Shown here piece by piece: positions 1 to 4,982 of a DNA stretch of 6,862 bases. Below the pieces are notes generated by a model. That model made no database searches. It was not told where the DNA came from and saw only the letters and a list, made by a program, of their open reading frames with translations. The stretch is taken from contig JAEWRF010000131.1 of NCBI GenBank assembly GCA_023460155.1, forward strand, positions 1 through 6,862, read 5' to 3'. The stretch comes from Bacillota bacterium (GTDB lineage: Bacteria; Bacillota; Clostridia; Oscillospirales; Acutalibacteraceae). Made by a program: the position numbers and the translations under genes. Numbering within the stretch: position 1 is the stretch's first letter; each line of letters opens with the position of its first letter.

Positions 1-10
1 GATCACCATA

Positions 11-17
11 GGGGGAG
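11..17 (+). promoter_or_regulatory. Ribosome binding site that fixes the TTG start of the TetR gene
   Basis: A purine-rich GGGGGAG lies 6 nt before the TTG at 24. An in-frame TAG at 9-11 blocks any longer reading, and no in-frame ATG lies near the expected N-terminus. The TTG is therefore the natural start. Confidence 0.7.
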
Positions 18-23
18 AGCGGT

Positions 24-602
24 TTGAACCAGCGGCAGCGGCAGAAGGATGCGCGGCAGAAGCAGATCCTGGAAACAAGCCTTGACCTGTTCGTACGCCA
101 CGGCTACACGGGAACCAGCACACGGGAAATTTCGCGGGCCCTCGGCATCAGTTCGGGCCTGATGTTTCACTATTATGACACGAAGGAGCAGCTGTTTCTT
201 GCCCACTTGGATACGGCAGTGGAATGCATCCGCATGCTGGAGGAATTTCTGCATATGCCGCATCCTCCCATGCAGATTTTTCAGGAGATCGCGGACACGA
301 TGCTCTCCTACTTTTCGGTTTCCCCCTCCTCAGCGAAGGTGTTTCTGCTGGCAAAGCAGGCGCTGTACGCGGATTACCTGACCGATGAAATGAAGCTCCG
401 GCTCAAAGGAATGAACATCGTCGATTCGATGGTGCCGGTGGTGGAAGCCGGGCAGAGAGCCGGGGACATCCGGCCCGGCGACGCGCGGACTCTGGCACTC
501 TGCTTCTTTTCCTCGCTGGAAAGCGTCGCGGAAACCGCGGTCTGCTTTCCGGCCTCTCCTCTGCCGGAGAGCCGCTGGCTCGTGGATATTTTAAAAGCAT
601 AG
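24..602 (+). CDS. TetR/AcrR-family transcriptional regulator
   Basis: This is a probable one-component DNA-binding repressor of 192 aa, the usual length for the TetR family. The N-terminal helix-turn-helix domain covers about residues 12-60. It begins with a basic stretch, continues with a helix ending RHGYTGTSTREIS, then GISSGLMFHYYDTKEQLF, which carries the recognition helix and the family's conserved Y-x-x-K-E-x-L pattern. Residues from about 65 to 192 form the helical ligand-binding and dimerisation region. This part is not conserved between subfamilies, so the ligand cannot be named. The TTG start has a good ribosome binding site and an in-frame stop just upstream. The acetyltransferase gene begins 27 nt after its stop on the same strand, so the two probably share a transcript and may be under its control, a common TetR arrangement. 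No operator can be identified because only 23 bases precede the gene. The family call is secure; the target is unknown. Confidence 0.93.
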   Translation: MNQRQRQKDARQKQILETSLDLFVRHGYTGTSTREISRALGISSGLMFHYYDTKEQLFLAHLDTAVECIRMLEEFLHMPHPPMQIFQEIADTMLSYFSVSPSSAKVFLLAKQALYADYLTDEMKLRLKGMNIVDSMVPVVEAGQRAGDIRPGDARTLALCFFSSLESVAETAVCFPASPLPESRWLVDILKA

Positions 603-615
603 TGTTCCCGCCGAC

Positions 616-623
616 AGGAGGAG
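616..623 (+). promoter_or_regulatory. Strong ribosome binding site for the GNAT gene
   Basis: AGGAGGAG ends 6 nt before the TTG at 630. This near-perfect Shine-Dalgarno sequence supports a TTG start. It follows the TetR stop codon by only 13 nt, which fits co-transcription. Confidence 0.75.
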
Positions 624-629
624 TGTAAA

Positions 630-1136
630 TTGGTATTTTCAGTTCGTCCCATTCAAACGGAGGATGCCGCCCAGATCAACGCGATCCGCAGAATGCCGGG
701 AGTTTTTGAGAATATGCTTGCGCTTCCCTCCGAAAGGGAAAAACGAACCGAAGATTTCATTGCGAATCTGGGTCTGGATAACCACGAATTTGTCGCCGTG
801 ACGGAAACCCCGCAGGGCGAAAAGGTGATTGGAATGGCAGGGCTTACCGTTAACGCAAGCCCGCGTCTGCGGCATTCAGCCACCCTTGGTATCTTTGTTC
901 ATAACGATTATCAGGGGCAGGGAGTCGGTACCCTTCTAATCAAAACTCTTCTGGACCTTGCGGACAACTGGCTCCTTCTGGTGCGCGTGGAGCTCGGCGT
1001 ATTCACGGAAAACGAAGGCGCCATCCGTCTTTATAAACGGATGGGATTCGAAGAGGAAGGCATCCGAAGAAAAGCGGCTATCCGGAACGGCACCTACGCG
1101 GATGAAATGATTATGGCGCGTATCCGCAATGTTTAA
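630..1136 (+). CDS. GNAT-family N-acetyltransferase, YhhY-like
   Basis: This is a cytoplasmic enzyme predicted to transfer acetyl from acetyl-CoA to an amine. At 168 aa it is a complete single-domain GNAT. Motif A, which binds the CoA pyrophosphate, is at residues 95-100 (QGQGVG) and follows the beta-4 strand TLGIFV. The C-terminal motif-B region, VFTENEGAIRLYKRMGFEEEG (about 124-144), is typical of the family. The layout resembles from memory E. coli YhhY, including the N-terminal RPIQTEDAAQINAI segment, the DNWLLLVRVEL stretch and the tail with ALRNG-like and MARI-like elements. YhhY is reported to acetylate some free amino acids, so an amino-acid or related small-amine substrate is possible but not shown. 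The TTG start has an excellent ribosome binding site. It lies between a TetR regulator and a small membrane protein, all on the same strand. The family is certain; the substrate is not. Confidence 0.93.
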   Translation: MVFSVRPIQTEDAAQINAIRRMPGVFENMLALPSEREKRTEDFIANLGLDNHEFVAVTETPQGEKVIGMAGLTVNASPRLRHSATLGIFVHNDYQGQGVGTLLIKTLLDLADNWLLLVRVELGVFTENEGAIRLYKRMGFEEEGIRRKAAIRNGTYADEMIMARIRNV

Positions 1137-1183
1137 GTCAACTGGGAAACGGCGTTTCTGAGCTGAAAGGCAAGTGAATCGCG

Positions 1184-1597
1184 ATGAGCTTTCTTGAAAA
1201 AGCAAACAGTAAAGTGGTGCACCTTTTGTTTCCGCTCGTTGAGCGCATTTCCTTGTTTGTTCCTTTTGTGGTGCTCATTGCAGTCTGGTCGATTCCCGAA
1301 GTCTACTGGCCGATTCGGGTGGTACTGTTCTGGATCTGGTTTATGTGCAATGAAATCCAGTGGGAGGGTGCCGCGGAGCGGGACTGTCTGCCCCTCCAGC
1401 CTGGAAGCGGTCTGTTTTATACCGCTTACTGTTTGATCAGTGACACTGCCTTTCTGTTTCTTCTCATTTTAATGATCGTCGTGCTGGTTCCGCTGCCGCT
1501 GGTGTTAAAGGGCATTTTTTTGGGCGTATACGTCGCAGCCCTGATTCCCCGCACGATCGGCGACGCAAAATACCGCCCGAAAAAGCCGGAAGAATAA
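1184..1597 (+). CDS. Small integral membrane protein of no recognised family
   Basis: I do not recognise this 137-aa protein. It is strongly hydrophobic, with probable membrane segments at about residues 21-38, 41-56, 80-103 and 106-123. A polar loop in the middle (about 57-78) contains NEIQWEGAAERDC, and the C-terminal tail is basic, ending YRPKKPEE. There is no obvious signal peptide and no catalytic motif. Reading direction and hydrophobicity make it a credible gene: its frame is open, it starts with ATG, and it ends just before a strong terminator. The upstream AAAGG at 1166-1170 is a modest ribosome binding site 13 nt from the ATG, a little far, so the start is less certain than for its neighbours. 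It lies 47 nt after the acetyltransferase and is the last gene before the terminator, so it may be in the TetR-led transcript. Confidence 0.75.
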   Translation: MSFLEKANSKVVHLLFPLVERISLFVPFVVLIAVWSIPEVYWPIRVVLFWIWFMCNEIQWEGAAERDCLPLQPGSGLFYTAYCLISDTAFLFLLILMIVVLVPLPLVLKGIFLGVYVAALIPRTIGDAKYRPKKPEE

Positions 1598-1608
1598 TCC
1601 ATGCATAT

Positions 1609-1642
1609 AAAAATATCCGCCGATTTCCCGGCGGATATTTTT
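1609..1642. terminator. Bidirectional intrinsic terminator between convergent genes
   Basis: The left arm 1609-1622 (AAAAATATCCGCCG) and the right arm 1629-1642 (CGGCGGATATTTTT) are perfect reverse complements, giving a 14-bp stem with a 6-nt loop. The A-rich foot on one side and the T-rich foot on the other mean that a GC stem followed by a U-run forms on either strand. It lies 11 nt after the + strand membrane-protein stop. It overlaps the stop codon of the - strand dehydrogenase at 1641-1642. It should end both converging transcripts. Confidence 0.9.
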
Positions 1643-3239
1643 ATTTCGGCCCCAGAATCTGTTCCGCGCATCGGATGCCGTCCACGGCGGCGGAAACGAT
1701 GCCTCCCGCGTATCCCGCACCCTCCCCGCAGGGGTAGAGTCCCCGGAAAAGTGGCGACTGAAAATCTTCCCCGCGCAGCAGGCGAACCGGCGAAGAACTG
1801 CGCGTTTCCACCGCTGTCAGTACCGCGTCCGGAGAAGCGAACCCCTGCAGCTGGCGGTCCATGCGCCGGATTCCCTCCCGCATGGAATCGGTGATTTCAG
1901 CGGGCAGGCAGTCGTCCAGCGAGCACGGCGTCACACCGGCCCGGTAGGTGGGGCGGACGTCCCCCAGCCGGACGGAGGCGGTGCGGTTTAAAAAATCCTC
2001 CACCCGCTGGACCGGGGAGCGGTAATTCCCGCCGCCGAGGCGGAACGCGTTCTCCTCCAGGCGGCGCTGGAATTCCACGCCAGCGAGCGGCGAATCGCCG
2101 CCGTAGTCCTCCGGGCCGACGCCGACCAGCAGCGCGGAGTTGGCGTTTTCCCCGTCCCGGGCAAAACGGCTCATCCCGTTCGTCACAAGCCGCCCGGGCT
2201 CGCTCGCGGCCGGGACGACCTCTCCCCCCGGGCACATGCAGAACGTGTAGACGCCCCGCCCGTTTTCGAGATGGACGGAAAGCTTGTAATCCGCCGCGCC
2301 GAGCGCCGGATGCCCCGCGAACTTCCCGTACTGGGAGCCGTCGATCAGCTTCTGCGGATGCTCAATGCGCGCGCCGACGGAAAACGGCTTCGGCTCCATC
2401 GGCAGGCCGAGCCCATGCAGCATGGAAAACGTGTCGCGTGCGCTGTGTCCGACGGCCAGAACAATGTGCTTTGTTTCGATTTCCCCGTGCGTGCCGTCCC
2501 GGCTGACGTATTCCAGACCGACGATCTGGCCGTCCTTTTGAAGCAGCTTCTCCATGCGGGTCTCAAACCGGATTTCACCGCCGAGGGAAAGAATCTGCTT
2601 CCGGATATTCCGCACCGTTTCCGGCAGGCGGTCCGTGCCGATGTGGGGCTTTGCGAGGTACAGAATCTCCTCCGGCGCTCCGGCGGCCGCGAACTCCTCC
2701 AGCACCTTGCGCGCGCGGGGATCCTTCGTTCCGGTGTTGAGCTTTCCGTCGGAGAATGTTCCGGCGCCGCCCTCCCCAAACTGAACGTTGCTCTCCGGGT
2801 CAAGCACACCGGTATTCCAGAAGCGTTCCACCCGTTCGGCCCGCTCTTCGACTGCGGGGCCGCGCTCCAGCACAATCGGCCTCTGCCCTGCCTGGGCCAG
2901 AATCAGTGCGGCAAACATCCCGCCGGGGCCGAAGCCAACCACCACCGGCCGCTCGGGCAGCGGGGCGCACACGGGCAGACGGTACCGGTACGGCACCGCC
3001 GCCGTGATGCGGCTGTCGCGGACCGCTATTTTTTTCGTGCATTCGGCTTCCACAGTGCAGACAAAATGCACGTCGTCTTTTTTCCGCGCGTCCACCGATT
3101 TCCGGGCAAGCCGCACCGCGCCGAGCGCCTGAACGGGCGCTTTCAGCCGCCGGGCAGCCTGAATCCTCAGGTCGTTTTCGTCCGCGTCCAATTCCAGCCG
3201 CATTCCGGAAATCCGGAAGATTTGCTTTTCCCGTTCCAT
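1641..3239 (-). CDS. FAD-dependent dehydrogenase, COG2509-type NAD(P)/FAD oxidoreductase
   Basis: This is a predicted cytoplasmic flavoprotein of about 532 aa, full length for the family; the physiological substrate is unknown. Counting from the ATG, the first 90 or so residues form the small N-terminal domain seen in this family. The FAD-binding Rossmann motif VVGFGPGGMFAALILAQAG follows at about 100-118, with the ribose-binding glutamate of VLERG near 125. The family-typical FGEGGAGTFSDGKLNTG stretch is at about 154-170. A CMCPGG segment lies near 334-339. The second FAD contact, PCGEGAGYAGGIVSAAVDG, is near 503-521. The start is ambiguous by one codon: TTG at 3242 lies 9 nt from the GAGAGGA at 3252-3258, and the adjacent ATG at 3239 lies 12 nt away. 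It follows the SdpI-like gene by about 20 nt and is the last gene before the terminator, so it is very likely the distal gene of that operon. Family confidence is high; the reaction is unassigned. Confidence 0.93.
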   Translation of the reverse strand: MEREKQIFRISGMRLELDADENDLRIQAARRLKAPVQALGAVRLARKSVDARKKDDVHFVCTVEAECTKKIAVRDSRITAAVPYRYRLPVCAPLPERPVVVGFGPGGMFAALILAQAGQRPIVLERGPAVEERAERVERFWNTGVLDPESNVQFGEGGAGTFSDGKLNTGTKDPRARKVLEEFAAAGAPEEILYLAKPHIGTDRLPETVRNIRKQILSLGGEIRFETRMEKLLQKDGQIVGLEYVSRDGTHGEIETKHIVLAVGHSARDTFSMLHGLGLPMEPKPFSVGARIEHPQKLIDGSQYGKFAGHPALGAADYKLSVHLENGRGVYTFCMCPGGEVVPAASEPGRLVTNGMSRFARDGENANSALLVGVGPEDYGGDSPLAGVEFQRRLEENAFRLGGGNYRSPVQRVEDFLNRTASVRLGDVRPTYRAGVTPCSLDDCLPAEITDSMREGIRRMDRQLQGFASPDAVLTAVETRSSSPVRLLRGEDFQSPLFRGLYPCGEGAGYAGGIVSAAVDGIRCAEQILGPK

Positions 3240-3262
3240 CAAGCTGAAAAATCCTCTCTATC

Positions 3263-3682
3263 CTATCTCATTGAGTTCCCCGTGGGGAAGCCGTGCGTAT
3301 CAAATTCCTTTTTTAAATACCGCTCCGTCAGCAGAATCGACAGGAGGGTCGGCACACAAATCGACAGCATCAGCATCAAAACCGCCGCAAGCCCCCACGC
3401 ATCGCTTTTCTCAAATTGATCCCCGACCAGAAAGGTCAACAGGAACCCGAACCCGAGATTCACCAGCAGTGCAACGGAGCCTGTGCGAAGAAAGAGGCTT
3501 CCGCAGTGCAGATTTGCTTCGTTCCATGCCCTTTCGCTCTTAGCCGCGATTTTCCCGACATGATACCCGCAGAATGTATTCGGGTATTTGGAATGGTGCC
3601 GTTTCATCAGCCAGCCCACCATCAGAAGCAGGAGCGGAAACAGAACCAGAAAAGTATCCATCATCACGACAGCCGTACTCAT
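3263..3682 (-). CDS. SdpI-like integral membrane protein
   Basis: This 139-aa protein has three probable membrane segments, at about residues 8-26, 64-86 and 96-118. Between the first two is a region, NTFCGYHVGKIAAKSERAWNEANLHCG (about 35-61), that matches the SdpI pattern N-x-x-x-G-Y-x then K-S-x-x-x-W-x-x-A-N. In Bacillus subtilis, SdpI gives immunity to the SdpC toxin and signals to the repressor SdpR. No toxin or ArsR-type repressor is visible here, so a role in immunity is not supported; many SdpI-domain proteins have unknown functions. A common Arg after the GY is His here. The start is chosen over longer in-frame readings (back to 3805) because GGAGGAAAG at 3691-3699 lies 8 nt upstream and the ATG overlaps the upstream stop as ATGA. 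This implies translational coupling. Confidence 0.8.
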   Translation of the reverse strand: MSTAVVMMDTFLVLFPLLLLMVGWLMKRHHSKYPNTFCGYHVGKIAAKSERAWNEANLHCGSLFLRTGSVALLVNLGFGFLLTFLVGDQFEKSDAWGLAAVLMLMLSICVPTLLSILLTERYLKKEFDTHGFPTGNSMR

Positions 3683-3699
3683 ACCGAAATCTTTCCTCC
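3679..3699 (-). promoter_or_regulatory. ATGA start-stop overlap and internal ribosome binding site
   Basis: In - strand order, GGAGGAAAG (3699 to 3691) is followed after 8 nt by ATGA (3682 to 3679). The ATG starts the SdpI-like gene and the TGA ends the flavoprotein gene. This suggests translation of the two is coupled, and it settles both boundaries. Confidence 0.85.
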
Positions 3700-4908
3700 G
3701 ATCAGAGACCGGGCCGCCGCTTCGCCCGCCGCAAGACCGGTCGCCCACGCCCAGTGCAGATTGAACCCACCGCAGTCGCCGTCCACATCGAGAAGCTCTC
3801 CGCAAAGATAAATGCCTTTACAGCTCTTAGACTGGAAATTTTCGTCGGTTTCTCCGATCGGCACACCGCCCGCCGTCACCTGCGCCTGCGGCCACGAAAG
3901 CGTGCCCAAGACCGGAAAGCGGAAATCCTTGACCGTTCGCGCGATACTCCGAAAATCGGCTCTGCCTCCGACTTCCGCCTGCCTGACAATTTCAACTGCC
4001 AGCGCGCGGTGCAGCATGCCCTCCAAAAGTTGAGCCGAAGGAAGGCCCGGAAAAGCTTCCTCAATCCGCCTCAGCCGCTCCTCCAGTTCTTCCGCACCGG
4101 CTTCCGGCGCGAGATCGAGGGAGATTTCCTCCCCGCCGGAAGCGCCCGCGCAACGTGCCAGCTCGAAGATACAGATGCCGGAAAGAGCCGTGTCCGTAAA
4201 CTGCACCTCGCCCTCCGTAAAGGCAACCGGCTTGCCCCCCGTCCGGAATGTCGCTTTTGCAGGGCAGCGGACCCCCTTGAGCGGGCGCAAACGCTCCGGC
4301 CTGGATTTGACCGGCACCAGCGCGGGCCGGAGCGGCGTCACGCTGTGGCCGAGGCCTTTCAGAATGGGAAAGGCGCTGCCGTCCGTCCCGAACTGCGGGC
4401 CCGCCTTACCGCCGGAGCAGAAAATCACCCGCTGAGCTGAAATGGTTTCTTCCCCCGACGCAACGAGGAATCCGTTTTTTGTCTTTGTTACGCCTGTAAC
4501 CGGAAAATTGCAGATCGTTTCCACTCCGAGTGCTTCCAGACGCCGGCGCAGCAGATTCAGCACCGAGGAACCCTGAAGACTGTAAGGATAGACGCGCCCG
4601 CCCTCCAGTTCCCGGCAATAAAGGCCCATTTTCTCAAAGACCTCCAGGATCTTCCGGGGCGAACCGTTTTTCAGCACCTGAGCGCACCGGGCGGTGTCGC
4701 CGTGGTAGCGCGCAGGCTCCGCGCGCAGATTGGTCAGGTTGCAGCGTCCGTTGCCTGTCGCCAGCAGCTTTTTGCCGACCCGGTCGTTTTTTTCCAGCAC
4801 CGCGACACGCGGGGCATGTCCTTCCCGGGCGCAAACAGCAGCGGCGGACGCCGCCGCCATCAGGCCGGATGCTCCCCCGCCGACGACGGCAATTTCCACC
4901 TGTTTCAC
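3679..4908 (-). CDS. HI0933/BaiN-family NAD(P)/FAD-dependent oxidoreductase
   Basis: This is a predicted soluble flavoprotein of 409 aa, the usual size for the family. Counting from the GTG start, the N-terminal dinucleotide-binding motif VEIAVVGGGASGLMAAASAA is at 4-23 and the ribose-binding acidic residue is in VLEKND near 39. The family hallmark GKKLLATGNGRCNLTN is at 45-60. The middle insertion includes GEVQFTDTALSGICIFELAR (233-252). The C-terminal FAD segment contains VTAGGVPIGE (344-353), GIYLCGELLDVDGDCGGFN (365-383) and WAWATGLAAG. The family includes BaiN, reported to reduce unsaturated 3-oxo bile acids in Clostridium scindens. Many members are unrelated in substrate, and no other bai gene is present, so bile-acid activity should not be assumed. 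Reading can be extended to 5049, but the GTG at 4908 places GGGAGG 11 nt upstream and the beta strand at the N-terminus, as in homologues. The longer version would also overlap the ATPase. Confidence 0.92.
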   Translation of the reverse strand: MKQVEIAVVGGGASGLMAAASAAAVCAREGHAPRVAVLEKNDRVGKKLLATGNGRCNLTNLRAEPARYHGDTARCAQVLKNGSPRKILEVFEKMGLYCRELEGGRVYPYSLQGSSVLNLLRRRLEALGVETICNFPVTGVTKTKNGFLVASGEETISAQRVIFCSGGKAGPQFGTDGSAFPILKGLGHSVTPLRPALVPVKSRPERLRPLKGVRCPAKATFRTGGKPVAFTEGEVQFTDTALSGICIFELARCAGASGGEEISLDLAPEAGAEELEERLRRIEEAFPGLPSAQLLEGMLHRALAVEIVRQAEVGGRADFRSIARTVKDFRFPVLGTLSWPQAQVTAGGVPIGETDENFQSKSCKGIYLCGELLDVDGDCGGFNLHWAWATGLAAGEAAARSLIGGKISV

Positions 4909-4916
4909 CGCTCTTA

Positions 4917-4925
4917 TTTCCTCCC
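4917..4925 (-). promoter_or_regulatory. Ribosome binding site that fixes the GTG start of the HI0933-type gene
   Basis: GGGAGGAAA on the - strand ends 8 nt before the GTG at 4908. It is the best Shine-Dalgarno sequence near the N-terminus, and it favours the shorter 409-aa product over an in-frame extension into the ATPase gene. Confidence 0.75.
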
Positions 4926-4942
4926 GACTGCAAAATTCAGAA

Positions 4943-4975
4943 CGGCACCGCCCCTCAAAAAGCGGAACGGCGCCG
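4943..4975 (-). terminator. Intergenic hairpin after the Cu-ATPase gene, possible leaky terminator
   Basis: In the - strand RNA, the arm at 4975-4964 (CGGCGCCGUUCC) pairs with 4954-4943 (GGGGCGGUGCCG). The result is a 12-bp stem with three G-U pairs and a 9-nt loop. The following bases, TTCTGAATTTT, form a poor, broken U-tract. This could be a weak terminator, a pause or an RNA stabiliser between the ATPase and the flavoprotein genes. The G-U pairs become C/A mismatches on the other strand, so the structure is specific to the - transcript. Activity is inferred only. Confidence 0.45.
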
Positions 4976-4982
4976 AAACCAA

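Noticed and set aside
1145..1157. A short inverted repeat GAAAC-GGC-GTTTC between the acetyltransferase and membrane-protein genes
   Set aside because: A 5-bp stem with a 3-nt loop is expected by chance. There is no U-tract and no operator-like context.
2271..3419. A 382-codon open reading frame on the + strand opposite the dehydrogenase gene
   Set aside because: It is antisense to a gene with clear FAD motifs. Its composition (rich in Arg, His, Pro and Gln, with no domain pattern) is what the reverse strand of a GC-rich gene gives. It has no convincing ribosome binding site.
3683..3805. An N-terminal extension of 41 residues for the SdpI-like protein
   Set aside because: This part is antisense-free but lies within the 3' end of the upstream flavoprotein gene in another frame. 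It is Arg/Gly-rich, and the ATGA overlap with a strong ribosome binding site marks the real start.
3574..4440. A 288-codon open reading frame on the + strand opposite the SdpI-like and HI0933-type genes
   Set aside because: It is a mirror of the two real genes on the - strand, rich in Arg and Pro, with no recognisable motif. It crosses the boundary between two well-supported genes.
3679..4908. Assigning the flavoprotein a bile-acid role because it resembles BaiN
   Set aside because: The HI0933 family is broad and no other bile-acid gene is present, so only the family is supported.
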